64,000 bases of DNA from Membranipora membranacea (Eukaryota > Bryozoa > Gymnolaemata > Cheilostomatida > Membraniporidae), in assembly GCA_914767715.1 (NCBI GenBank), contig OU612075.1:20832001-20896000 (forward strand). Reading direction: 5' to 3'. The position numbers and the translations under genes are program-made. The notes beneath the pieces were generated by a model. It ran no database searches. It saw only the letters and a program-made list of their open reading frames with translations, and was not told where the DNA came from. Shown here piece by piece: positions 25,136-38,788 of this stretch (position 1 is its first letter; every line of letters begins with the position of its first letter).

Positions 25136-27493
25136 GGCACATATATTTATTTATCCATGCATATTATAATATTCTTGCTAATCAACAACTTATAACAATG
25201 CTCTTCTGTCTACCATCAAGTCTGTCTGTCAGGCCAAACTGACACTGAAGGTGTAGTAGTTAAACAGTATGAGAAATATATATGGTGGTCTTTGCTGGCT
25301 AGTGCGTGTCCTCTAGAGAGTATAGTCTCATACTATGCAAGACAACTATACCTTTAGAGATTCAACCATATGTCTGCACTTCTTTGGGTCAGCCTTATTA
25401 AGTACATTTATTGCTTGAATGAGGTTATAACTTACCATGACACCTGCATAGCTGAGCAGTGAGCACAGAAAGTGTGAGATGTAACTCCATCCAACACTTC
25501 TTACTAAAACTTTTCAACCTCCATTAATTTACTCAAACCTATCTTTGCAAAACAGATAGCAGGATCCCAAATACATGGAACAAAGGATGAGCAATCCCAA
25601 GGACGTTGCAAATATAAAGTCTATCAGTAAATGTTAATTTTAGCGGACAATGTAAATTATTACCCTTTGCGCATCCAGGCGAAAGTATCGTTTGTTATCT
25701 ATGGAAAAACGTCAATGGTTTATTGATGCTGCTAAATCAGCGTTTGTTTTCTATTGTCTGAAAAATTGATCAATAAGTGAAACAATAGCAATATTAGCTG
25801 AGGATTTGGGCTGATTATTGGGCTCAGTCCTTATTGTTTACATTCATTATCATTAACAGTGTAGCAACTTTGTTTGAATATCGTATTCATGTAATAAATT
25901 ATATTTAAGTGGGACTATTAAAACTTGCTCGCAAAGTTTGCTCTGTGAATTATAAGTGCGTCCGATACATTGACTTATCGAACAGACTAGACAACTCATT
26001 CTGTTATCACCCACACTTCTAGAGATGTAGCTTCAAACTCCTTGCAAGATTTGGGTTGGAATGACTTAAAAAGGCCTTGTTATGAGTAGGACTTGCGCCC
26101 TCCTGGGAAAATATGGGATAACTCCTGCGATATACCCTCCCATGCATGTGAACAGGGATGATGTGAAGCTATTTATCATTGATCGAAAGCATCTTTTTCG
26201 CACTTAAACAGTGAATTGGATACATCATCAAATGATCCACTACCAAAATACATGGTTGGTTTTCGCCTTACTCTGGTGTTCTTTCAACCATGTCAACTGT
26301 CTTTCCAGCAGTCAGCAGTCAGCCCCACTGCTAAGCCAGATGCTATCTAGCCCACAACAAAGATACAAAACTTTGTGACATAAGCGGTGTTTTTTTGCTG
26401 TTCATTCTCTTCATTGTTTCACTGCAACAATGACCGCCCCTTCATTCCCTTTCTCATACACAGAGCAAAACCAGCAAAAGGAGGTTACATTTCCAACCAA
26501 CTCGTTGTCATAGGCGCCCTGTGCAATATTTCACTACTCAAAGTCACCACATTGAGCATCAAAACCTCATTCACAAGTCTGGCTTGTTTGCGCTACACCC
26601 AGTGGGCTGACTATGATCTCCTGTCTCCCTCTGCCTGCCTTTTATGAGTAGGCCAAGGTTTTAGCCTAAGTTTGAAATGCTTTAGATAAAACTCAGGTGC
26701 ACTTTTAGTTTGCACCCTGCAGAGATGAAAATGCTGTAATTTGAGTATTAGAGGCACAATTCCCTCTTTACTGAATTTGATGTTAAGCAATTTCCATCAG
26801 AATTTTGTCATATTTAAATTTAGCAATTTTACAATTTGTGGATTCAAGATTCCAGTGAAAAAAATTAGCCAAGCTTCTATTTGCTGAGGTTATTTTCCTG
26901 CCAAGTTTATGTTTTTAGTTTTAAAATGAAAAAATGGAACAAGCATAAATAAGCTAAAATAGATGTAAACAAACTTCCACTTTTACAGATAATGCCTTAA
27001 ATATCGCAATAAAATCAGTACAAATGCCAAACACTATTTGGCAACAGAATGGGATAAATGATTTACACAATTCTTAAAATTGCAATAGTAGTAGCTGTGA
27101 ATAGATATATTGAGTCCTAGGAGTTGTGCACCTTTAATATAGGGAATGGTAACTCTGGAGCTGTTTTGTAAATATCTCTGCTATCATAGCAGGGAGGTGT
27201 TCATGTTAACTTCGACCAATAAACTCTCTCTCGGAGAAGCTCATTGCGGCGACTTATCGCAGGCCTTGTTCTATATAGGTTTTGACGATTGAACAATTGT
27301 TTTTGTTATTTGAGATCAGTTGATTTATTATCTGTAGGTCAAGGTGAGTTTCTTTATTGCAGAGGAAACTCGGCTTTTGAGAGCTAAAAAATATGCAGCT
27401 GTGATCAACCTGTGGACGAGGAGATAAACAAAAACAATTTAGGGAGTAGTATAGGCCATGTATAACATAAGAGTTCAAATTCAAAATAGCATT
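25136..27493. other. Intergenic region upstream of the GT31 gene
   Basis: No supported gene. It should include the promoter of the minus-strand GT31 gene, but I see no clear core element. The open frame at 26387-26647 has no recognisable protein character. Confidence 0.5.
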
Positions 27494-27880
27494 GATAAGA
27501 TAAGATAAGATGGCTTTTATTGGTAATCTTTGTCAAAGACAAGTTACAATAGTGTTGAGGAAGCTCTTTTGATGTTCATACATTCGCCATTTAAATTTGA
27601 ATGCTGGTTGGAATAAAACTGTTTAAAAATCTCTCAGTTCTGGTCTTCGGCATACGATAGAGTGACCTGGCTGTCTCATAGCAGTGATGTAAAATATGCA
27701 TGTCACACTTAATAAAATTCTGAGCTGTGTTTTCAATCCTGACATCGACATGGTGTACCATGTCTAAAAAGTAGGCGTTTCTATTAAAAAGTTTACCCAG
27801 TCTTTACCTTTCGCCCTTGGTGCATGAATAAAACCATAAAGCCACTCAAGGGAACAATTTGGAGCGAGGCAATCAAGGAA
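27494..27880 (-). mobile_element. 5'-truncated non-LTR retrotransposon end with (TTATC)n tail
   Basis: Reading the minus strand, an open stretch of about 95 codons, with no initiating Met required, ends at a stop at 27591-27593. Its C-terminus (ARSLYRMPKTRTERFLNSF then IPTSI) looks like the conserved end of LINE-type ORF2 proteins. After the stop come an AATAAA and a tail of TTATC repeats (GATAA on +, 27494-27511), typical of short-repeat tails on LINE elements. No reverse-transcriptase core remains, so it is dead on arrival. Clade not determined. Confidence 0.5.
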
Positions 27881-29130
27881 AACCTAAAACAACCCAAACC
27901 CTGCCCAGGAACTTGACAACTAGGTCCTGGAGAGTAAGTTTTTTACGAGGAGTAACTGGGGGTTTTCTCCAGAAAGATAAGACATAATACACTGAAAAGC
28001 TTATTGCGGATGCTAGATTTATAAATTCTTTGGTAGACATTTATGAAAATTAACCCAACGTGGATTTGTTTCGCCTGACCTTACTCCTCAGATTTTAATG
28101 GGTTCACTTTAGGCTGGGCTGCCATTTTGCTGTATATGAATGTGATAAAGGCTGTGTCAATGTCTAGCTTACGTGCAAAGCATCACAAATCCCACAAATT
28201 GCTATTCTCTGATGAAGTCACAACTCAAAGGGTGCAATAGAGAGAAGTGTTCCTGGAATTTACATGCCACCGAACAAATTTGGTTATTGTGCTACCTCAG
28301 ACTCATTCTTATAGTGTAGGTCCACTACATACCAATTGTGTTGATGGAGCGGGATACGAAAACAGATAAATTCCAGATATAGTGAAATATTTTGCAAAAC
28401 TCAATGGAACTTTGGGTCTGTGTCAGTAAAAGATTCAGATTTATCAGGGAGAAAGCAGCGTTATTATATGTTGGGGAAGGTATGAAGGTAGGCCCATCTG
28501 TGTTCTGAGAATATCTCTTCACAATGAAACACCAAGCTTAAAACTTGAAAGAAAGAAACATCGTATCTGCCCTTAACATGAGATTGTAAAAATCAGAGTT
28601 TAGAGCCTGAGTGTTGCTGGGGAGGGGGATATAAACATGTTTTATAAGTGTTTGAGAGACTGATTTTTGATATCGAGACCTCTGTGAGTGAGTGAGTGCA
28701 CTGATCATATAGCAGGTTTCATCTTCCAATTTATAAATAGAGGTAATGTATAATATAAGAGAAATGGAAAGTGAGAATAAAATCTAATATTATGAAACTT
28801 CCGCAAAAATATTTTTTACAGAATTGGAAACCTTAGAATCTTTCAGAAAATTACCACCACATATCATATCCTGTTACCTATGTTGTTACTGACTCATATT
28901 GCCGAATATTCAAAGCCTTTTGTAAAAGTATTAATATTTACCCGACTATTATAGTGGGAGTAGAGATTGTGGTGAATTGCGAGTCCATTAACTGTGATAA
29001 TTCACTTCCACTCAATTGCCACAGACTGTTGTTTGTTCCATTCAATGCTGAAATCATACCGCTGAATTAATAAGGGAAAGCCCTTTATTCACAACCCTAG
29101 CATTGACGTTTATATCACATGACTTGTTTT
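27881..29130. other. Intergenic region, no gene seen
   Basis: No supported coding sequence, RNA gene or ordered repeat. Short frames at 28325-28729 on the minus strand look random. Confidence 0.5.
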
Positions 29131-29318
29131 AGCCAATCACAGTGTTATTATGATTTTGATTCAGCCAATGTAGGTCAACAGAGCACTCCCCTTGAAAGAT
29201 CAGTTTAGTTAGTGGCAGGGAAGAGTATTGGTAGTTTGAACTGGTATTTTCTACAGGTTTCCTGCAGAGGAACTTTCAGTGCTGCTCAGGACCGCTTCAG
29301 TAAAGCCTAATCTTTCAG
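29131..29318 (+). promoter_or_regulatory. Possible promoter plus noncoding first exon of the ETS gene
   Basis: Two CCAAT boxes (29133-29137 and 29165-29169) lie 5' of a stretch that ends in a good splice donor, CTTTCAG|GTAAAT (end 29318). The next confident plus-strand acceptor is the ETS exon at 38789, whose coding frame is open at its 5' edge and so needs an upstream exon. Linking the two is inference. Confidence 0.3.
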
Positions 29319-32300
29319 GTAAATGAGTTGTCACTTTGCATTCTTGGTTATTTCTTGCTAAAACATTGATCTGAATTAGTGGGGCGTAGGCCGGCTATAT
29401 GCTTGGCACAATCGTTAACATTCTTAGCCTGAGTTCCCGACTAAGCTGATAAACTCGTTGGAGGGGATTAATTGGCTTGAGGGAGCACAGTCTAACATCA
29501 TGTGAGTTGGTGAGTCATTTGTATAGTGGTCATAGTATGTATACACGTCAGTAGGTGCCTGTCTCCGTATGTACAGATGTAATATAATACATATTATACA
29601 GACTAGAGGGCATGTAATGTACTTTGCAGTCATATATACATGTACCATTATAGAATTGCAATCAAGTTCGACAAACTTAGTCGCACATCTGAATAGAGCA
29701 CATTTAGCGGTTATAGCTGCAGTGTTAGGTAAACTTTAGTTGGGGTTGAAAGGTAAGCTAAATGACACATTAATAGACCTGTAAAAACAACACATAGCTA
29801 TGTGCTGGGGTCTGGGTACCAGACCTCAGTTTTGTGTAGCTAATTTCTCGGACAGTTCAAAATTGTATCAGTGCAGTTATGATAAAACTATGTCAATGTG
29901 TAGAGATTGTCAGTAAAAGGATGCAAAGACCTGTGTCATGTTTTCATACGCATTTGGAGAGTAGGGAGGATGTTAAAACTATGTTGCTCAATTGACTGCT
30001 TTGTTTCTCTTTCTGTAAAACACTGACTCATAGCCATAACAGTCAATATTTTCATGCTTTGCAATTGCAACATGACCAAGTAACATAATAGTATGAATCA
30101 TCACCCAATGTAGCCTGATTACAAGAAAATTACTATTTTTATTTCATCACTAGTTTTGGAAACTGTTACTGAATCGTACTGCTTGTAAACTTCTTCACTT
30201 TTACACAGATGCACAGGTATATTATGCTGTCAGAGTTAGTGTTTTAGCAGGCTCTGAATACATTGTGGTTTTTTGTGAAGACATGCTATTAACATCCTAC
30301 ACATTTTATAAGACATGAGCTAGTGACTCAGCGTAGTCAAGGCCAGCTATCATTGTGCTCTGATGTCATTAATTCTATTGGTTAGATGGACATGGCATGA
30401 TATACCATTGTCCCGTAGGCAAGGCATATCAATAACTCCTTATATGGTAATGTTCAGTGTTTGACCCTGGGATTAAATTTTAGCATGGAAGTAACAATTA
30501 AAAAATGAAGTTCTATGCTCAAATCTTACGTGGGCTTGACATTATAGGATTAGGCTCTGAATCAGCCAATATTAGTCTAGGAGGGCCCCTAGATGCACTG
30601 AGAGCAAGACTTGGACACAACACAATGGGTGTGACTAGACTAGAGTCACTCAATGAACGAAAAATTGCCATTCATTCTTTGCTGCTATTTTTGTAAGGTT
30701 GGAATGTACGTATTGATTTGTAAGCCCTGTCTGATGCTGCCTACTTGTTATCGAGGTCATTTAGTGGTCACGGTCTTTGAAGATTAGTGTGCCATTACTG
30801 ACATTGTAAACAACTTGACCAAAAACAAAATTTATGCACATTCCCAACTCGACCACAGAATATAAACTTGGATAAGTAATGACTTCACATATAATCACTT
30901 TACAGTACCTACCTACTAGCTTAACTATCTGCTTACCCACCTACCTACAAGCCAACTTAAATGTTGGAAGATGGTAGACGTTTGTGATGGTAGTCTGGGG
31001 CTCAGGAGGTTATGTCTGGTGTGGGTGATATTTAGCGGGGGTGGGGTGTGGGATGGGATAGGGAGTGCTCTGCGATGGTAGGATTGGTCTTGCCATCAGT
31101 GCATAGTGCACTCTACGCTGTATAACATGGTACACAAGAGACATGAGATAAAGCTGATTAAGATGCTGTCACTGACCGTATTATAAACATTGGATGCCAT
31201 GGGATAGTCTGAAGAATTACACTGAGTGTAAAACTATGGAGACAGTCAATAGAAGCACTAGTCTAGCGAGGTTAACTGGAACAATGTATTGTGATTTGTG
31301 AAGAATCAAAAACAGGATTCCGTTAGTTTATTAAAATGTTTGTAAACAGATTGAAGAAAGAAACATCACGTGGGAGGGCAAGTAAAGTGCAGTGCAGACC
31401 CACAAGACGGATGATGGTCATACAAATCTATGCTTTGGTAGATAAATTGATGATAAGATTTTCTGAGAATTATTTTTTGAGCACATATAAACGAGTTCAG
31501 CAGCGCTACATGACAGATTGCGTAAAAACCTACTCTAGATACGCTCCGATATATCACGATGGTTATGTTATGAGTTTATCTGACCAGTTGTTTGCCACTC
31601 CCCCTTTCAAGCAGAGTTATCATCATCTGGTTATGATATTACAATGAGAGGAGTTGACGTATTGATGGTGGAAACAGTCGTTTATCTGATAACACTTCGC
31701 ACGATGATACTTGGCTAAGATATCAACACTACTCGCCTCTGCATTGGTTCACCTGATTTAACAATCAACAACTCGGTAACCCCTAAAGGAAGGGTGTGAT
31801 ACAGCCCCCCCCCCCCTCCCTGGTCATTCACATTAGAAACATACTAACTCTCCCCAAAACCAATGTTTGTTTAATACAGATACATCGAATATATCACACC
31901 GATTGATTGGTAATATGATTTAAACGTCTTGAATCTTGAATGAGAAATGTTGGATAAAATTTGTGCCTGTCCTCCAAGTACTGATAGTCATTCATATCCT
32001 GTAATTGGTACATCATTAGCATCGGTTGTTGTGATAAGAAATGCTGATATATTTTGGACCTCATTGCTAATAACTTTTTAATTGTAGGGAGAGAAGACAT
32101 ACAAACCAAAGAACTATCATACTCCACGTTATAGCTTGACTCGGTAATCTACTATTGAGATTGAGTGACAAAAGAAGGGGGAGGAATACTTTCGATGGTC
32201 TATCTTGGTAAGTTTACTAGAGATTCACTACATACTGGACAAGAACTACAGGAATGGATGAGTTACTGCTTGTGTAGCAAGATGGTAAAATTGACTTAAA

Positions 32301-35300
32301 AGCTCTTGTCTATTGATGAGCTATTGTGTCAATACTGATAATAAATCCACAGGGTCAAACTAAGTCAATGATTCCGTCAAATAAGTTATTGACCAAAACA
32401 ACAGTTATGCACTAATAATTATCTGGCTACCAGCAGTGTAATTTGAAACCACAAAAATGAGTTTAAGGGTTTGCAAAAATAACATAACAAAGCTGTCTGC
32501 ACTTTTTTTGACACTGACAAATAAATGTTATGCAATAATCACATTGCAACTATGTGTTACTAGTACAGATACATAAAGCAGTCATCACAAACTCTCAAAT
32601 TACAATTTATGAAGACGAATTTAAGCTTAAAAGTAACGTCACTGAAAACAAACTTCACTAGTGCCCCAGTGACACTGATGGTAACTTGATCACCACATGA
32701 TGATGGATAGCTATAGTATCACAAACTACTTCACATTATGAAATGGCTGCTCAATGGAAAACCTTTTAAATTGCTCTTCTTGCAACACAGCATACATTTT
32801 TTACAAATTCAGTAGAATGGAAACAAGTTGTAAATGCACACCATTGAACCCTACACCATTTTTTGCAGCGCAACGCACTTCGCAAGTTGTTGGGGAAAGC
32901 GCTAACAAAAAAAGGCAAAAAAGTTGTGCAGCAGTAGTCCAGAAATAGAGCCATTGTAGACATGAAACTGATGTGCTGTTCCGATGACTTGCTCAGGACT
33001 GTTGAATGATAGGGTCAGTAACTGCTCATGGAAACTAAACGAGGCATACTTTTGCGCAACCATGCGATTTACAAAATTGCTACCATGCTCAAATGCAACT
33101 CAATCGCAAGGGATACACTGAAAAGTAGAGACCAGTCGGTTGTCTCGGCATTCTAAGAGCTGAGTTGGACGCATGTTTCACCGGTATATGATCTACCAAG
33201 TACATTGTCAGCTGCAGCAATGTCACAACACTGACTAACCTAACCCTCCAGACGAAAAACTGGAACTACAGTCACATCTGTACCGGAATATAGAGGTCAA
33301 TGTGGGGGATTTGTAATAATGAGACTATACATTTCTGAGTGGATTATAATCCTTGTACTTTTATAGAATTCCCTGCTACTTAGATTAATAGACGCTAATG
33401 TAGTGAAGTATCATCTCACTTCGGCCTAGACTTTGACATGCTTCTAAAAACAGCAAAATATGTTTTGATTCAAACAATTAGACATGACCTAGTTCAGCTA
33501 AACTGTATCATCAAACCAATAAAAGTTCTGACTCAAACAAACACAGCTTGTATCTGAGATATTTACTCATTGTGAGATAATTGGATGTATTTAATAAGTT
33601 CACTGAGATATCAAACTAATGAAGTAATTGATAAAGACCATCTTACAATGATGAAGTACAAATCAAGGCCATTGTTTATCTTGACAACTTGACCTAAAAC
33701 AATGGTGAGAAATGGTGAGAAGAAAGTTACCTCTCAGAACCGTGAGCGATACAAAGATGCAAGGCTCTTCCTCAATGGTGAGAACAGACAGACAACTATT
33801 TGACAGTATTATCACAGGTCATGTTAATGGTACAGGTTATCTGATACCAGGGAGAACCAAGCATTGTCTGTAGTGTTAGTTTCACAAGGCTGCAGATATT
33901 TGTTTGATTCATCAAACCGATTTAGTTTAACAGTATAACTGTTACTCACATCTGTTATACAAAGTCTCAGATGACTTGACTAATTATTGGTGAGTCAGAT
34001 CCAGTGAAATCACTTATAAATAGCAGAAGTTTCCTCATGCACATGAAATGTTTCTTTCTCAGAAAATTACAGTTATTTCAAATTTGATTTGTCACAGGGA
34101 TCAAATGCCGTTTTTGTTTTACTCATTGAGTAATAGCTGACACAAGCTGACTTTTTGTCCATAAACATGGCCTCATCAGTGTCTCCTGGATTTCAAATCA
34201 GCAATTTTTTTCTATCTTGTGGTTTATCTATCTGCGATATGAGTAAGAAAAGGAAATATCCTCTTTGTCCATTCTTGTGCTCTGCACAATATTCTGCCAT
34301 CTTTTGCCCCCTTTCCCTTCTTATCCACTCTTACCGGACCAGACAACTTGGCTTGACCGAGACCAGCGACTTCAACAAACAGTACCCATTATTAAACCTG
34401 GTGCAGTAGATGATGGAGACGATAAACAGCAAGAAAGCAATAATGGGATAAAGTGTTGGGGGACAAACAAGGAGGATTTGATAGAATCCCTTTAAAACTC
34501 CGACAGCAACAGCCTTATCAGAAACAGCATATCCTGCACTGCTAGTATCTCGTTACATCTTGTAATACTTGGAACAGGAAACCCTAGGCACATCACTAGA
34601 ATCAATCTGTGTGCACATCTAGGGCCTCTTGTATATTCAGTACGATGCATGTACCCAATTACACATCAGGTATTCATCACAAATGAAGGCTTGTTGGCCC
34701 AAACCAAAGCTGACAATGACGTCCTAAGGTTTGGTATTTGGGCAAATCAAGTTGCACAAATCTTGCGCAATATCAAAATTGAAAGTTTCTTTTCAAACTT
34801 TGAAGCGAATAGATCCTGCTAACATCTCTTCATCGTCACGGAAGAAGTAGATGATTATGGAGATTAGTCTGTGTACTAACAACAAACAAGCAAACAAGGA
34901 TGAGCATAGATAGAAGAAAGTCCATGACCAAATGATATGTGGTAATAATAGGTATTTACCACACAGTGGGGTAATGCACGTATGCACGTCTTTACTATGT
35001 AATTACATTGGTGATGAATAGTGATGGCATGCAACCTTTAATCTCAAAACACCCTGAGATACCGGGTTATACTCTGGGTTATACACTGGTATGTACCGTC
35101 AGTAGAATTCCGTTTCAGAGTTCGCCAAGTGAATAGGTGTGGGTATCTTTGGATGTGCAGCGATAGGGTATGATACCGATGTACAAGTACAGAGTCTTTG
35201 CAACGCTTAGTGCAGACCAACTCAATACAGCAAGTTTTTGTCAATTAGCAAATTGTGTTATGCTACTCAAAGGAAATACATAAATTAGTGCAAATTGCAG

Positions 35301-38300
35301 CTGCCGGCTTGAAAAGCATTATTACTGATGGCTAAAAAACTTGGTTCACTAGGCAAACACTTACTTTGACTTATCCCAAACAGTAGCCAAACAAAACATT
35401 TTAAGTTTTTGATTGTGATTTAAATGATTCTTGACTTTGGTCATTAATAACTTCCGCATTGAACTATTATCGGCAGCGTTAATGAGCCAACGAGCTGAGC
35501 TAATGAGCAAATGAGCACTGGTTATTTAAAGAAATTGTTTAGACAATTTGTCTTTGAGTCTGCAAAAGTGTTTTTGATCTAGGCCAATTGTGACATCTAA
35601 CATGTATTATTATTTTTCCAAAAGGCCAATGGCATGTGATCATGATATGGTTTGCAGACTTAGTCACTCTTGCATAGCAAAGATGACAATTGATAAGAGC
35701 GCATTCATTGCTCGCTCAAACACCGCCCACCATACATCATCACTAAGCAGTCGGCTTTCTGCAGGCCGGCAAGTAGTTAGCCTTGAACTGGGGAATACTC
35801 GTATTATTATAAGTGTCCACGCTGCTGCTTACCATCAATCAAATGTTTGACCTGTATTGGATTTCGGATTAGTTGGATTTATCACTCTGGAGACACAAAT
35901 TCGAGGAGTGTCTACGAAATCTTGTGTATATAATTGAAGAGAAAACCTGGAAGTAGAGTCTGCTTAAAGTATTACTTCACTTCTACTAGAACTTGTTGGA
36001 TTATCCGAATCATAGCGGTGGTTATTCCAGCGTGAATCATCTTGGCGTGGGTAAGCTGGGCAATTTGTTACAGATATAATATAAATGGAAAATACAGACA
36101 CATATCTCAAGTTTACCCTTTCAAGCTAGGAGGGAGGGCACCTTTGTGTCGCCAATGTAATGTGTTAAACTTGGATAGTGGTTCATACTCGTTTGTTATT
36201 TGGGTTATGCAGATTTACACACACACACACACATGTTACACCTCCTAGTCATACTCCTATATCATAACAACTCATACACTGCTTGCAATAAAAATTAACC
36301 ACATAGATTGGCAGCGTTAGGGCAAAGAGTTGGCTCTTCCAATAGGATTTGTGGAAAAGATGTTATCGTAACATCCATGCCACCAGCAAGCTTCTCATCT
36401 TTTAAAATACAGACGGTGCGATGTGATATATATAGTATAAATGCCTGCAAATATAACTAGGGGGATTTCTCTGTCTTCACACCAATATAGACAACACTGA
36501 AACTGTTGCTTTGATATGTGTGGATATCAGGTACTGGTACAATAGTGGTATGGTGTACTTTACACTATAGTTAATGTACTGCAGAAAGGGTGATCAGAGG
36601 AGGTTCAACCCACTCGCAGCTACTCAGATGCCACCTAGTGGGTCATGTTGCAATGTTACCATAGCGCTATGGCCTATTACAATATCTGGTCACAAAATCA
36701 CAGTAATTCCTCGCTAAGTATATACGCTGTTATCTGGCCATCGACATCACCAGAGACTATAGATATAGATATATATCTATAGTCTCTGATATCACTACAT
36801 TCTCATACATACATGACACACTAACAATCTTATCTGTACAATTGTTCATTGAATGGCTATCTACGCTCTCAACACACTGGTTCGATTGTGAGCCAGATGA
36901 GATAGCAAGCATCAAGTTTTCGTCCACATATCTCCCCCTCCTAAATAGATAGCTGAAATTTGGGACATTGCAGACAGAATGAAAATGATTTTAACACGAA
37001 GGCATTTAAACCGGGGATGCAAAAAACTAGTTTCCATCCCGAGATACTTCTTCGGTTTTGCAATGCTACTTTCTGTCCCAGATGACAAAGTTTCCATGGA
37101 TACTGCATAACGGTAGACATTATACCAGACAAACTGAGTGATTGATTGATTGTGTGGTGGTAATTCCAAAAATGCCAACTCAAGCATTCCTACCGAGAAT
37201 CCCTACCTACCGGATCATGACTCGTCTGCAAGTTTTACATTGATACAGATTTCATATCAAAGCGCTATCATTTCATAGCCTTGACAATTGTAAGTTACAT
37301 ATGTACATAGTATGGACACAGGAAGTTTGTGAGCCCACATGTGTGCTCGGTCATCATTCATTATTCAGCATCAGCTTACACTTACTCTTGTCTCTTAGAT
37401 TTGATAACTCGCTCATCAAAAAAGTTGCAGCGCTTTACTGCGAAAGGGTTGCGAATCATTCATGTCACTTAATTGTGAATTCCAAACATTTCAATTGGGT
37501 CATTTCAATCATTCAAGCGATAAAAAATAGCCTTCTCTTCATCAACAACAGAAAGATCATATTTAACACAAAACTCTTTATGGCTCATTTATATGATGGT
37601 TATATTTATGTGATTTATGCACAATTACAACATGCTATGGGTGATTTGCTACCTAATATCAAAAAAGAAATAGATCAAATCTACTCCATCAGGGAAAGTT
37701 AATTTCCCACATGTTCACTGAAAGTTGTTAGGTTTTCTCAGGTCTGGTGTAGGCCTTTGTTTATAATGACAAGCTTTGTCATACTAGGGTCATCATTTTA
37801 AATACGCCGGCATTGTAACGTTTGGTGCAAGTCATTTTGCTCAATAGAACTTCACTAAGACTTTCTAAATCACTGTCTCAGCCCTGTCATTACAACAGGT
37901 CTGGTGCTATATTTACCAAGATAATTAATATGCAAAGGAAAGATAGATAGACATTTGCATTTCATACATCATAGTTAAATTGTAGACACTTTTGGCACTC
38001 ACAGCAAAAGAGAACTGAATTAAACTTAGATTCTGCTTCTCTGATTTCAGGCTTTGCATTTTAGATCATGCTAATGTGATCATCCATAAACATTAGTCTT
38101 TGTATGCTTAGTCTCCTCTCCAAACTAGCTAACCACATTTGGAAATCTGAGCTGCCAGAAGCCTGCTGCAGTGTTATTTTCACAGAGTAAGACTTCTTCA
38201 AAAAGTTCAATTGTTGATCTCATGGACAGAAACATCATTTTTGACACAAACTCGTATCTCATTCTAAAACTAACAGGGACTAATGGATATAACAACTCCA

Positions 38301-38788
38301 CTAACACAGCTATATAGTTTAGTGACTGGAGCCGAAGGAACACATGACCCCTGATCTCTCACTGCCCCCCAAGCTAACACATTCCAGTATGCGAAGAATG
38401 TGTGCATAACAAGACATTGAACTGGGGATGCTTGTTCAAACATAGCAATTCAGAGGACATTAAATCAAAACCAGTGCTATTTGTGTCGCAGCAGCTGCAA
38501 AAGAAACGAAACTGAGTGTGAATGCAGATATTGTACTAGCACCGCTGCACAATGCTGCAAAACTTGAGCCTTTAAATGACCCTCCCAAAGTGCTTTAGGA
38601 GACAAGCAATTCAACTAGTGTGGGTCTGGTTATAAGATTACTTCGTCAAAGATATATGACAAGTTTTTTTACAAGTTGACACGTGAGACTCGTCAAACTT
38701 ATAGTTTCCCAATCAGTGTCAGTGCTAGATTGTTTTTTGCGCAGGTCTTTTTGCTGCCTTATAATCTCTCTGTTTTTCTTTGTTACAG
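29319..38788. other. Gene-poor region, possibly the first intron of the ETS gene
   Basis: Nearly 9.5 kb without a supported gene. The longest open frame (37301-37702, 133 codons) has no recognisable domain and no splice context. The stretch holds a C-rich run at about 31805-31820, a short CA repeat near 36220 and the palindrome at 36751. Regulatory DNA is possible but no site can be named. Confidence 0.5.
36751..36788. repeat. 38-bp near-perfect palindrome (17-bp arms, 4-base loop)
   Basis: Arms 36751-36767 and 36772-36788 are exact reverse complements and begin with CAGAGACTATAGAT. The loop is GATA. Pairing stops at 36750/36789. It could extrude a cruciform or encode a short hairpin; it is too short for a typical pre-miRNA. 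Confidence 0.7.

Noticed and set aside
26693-27132. Possible inverted-repeat element (AGGTGCAC and GTGCACCT)
   Set aside because: Only eight bases pair at the ends and no flanking duplication is visible; the motif itself is self-complementary in part.
37301-37702. 133-codon plus-strand open frame
   Set aside because: No signal peptide, domain or regular composition, and rich in residues expected from AT-rich random sequence.
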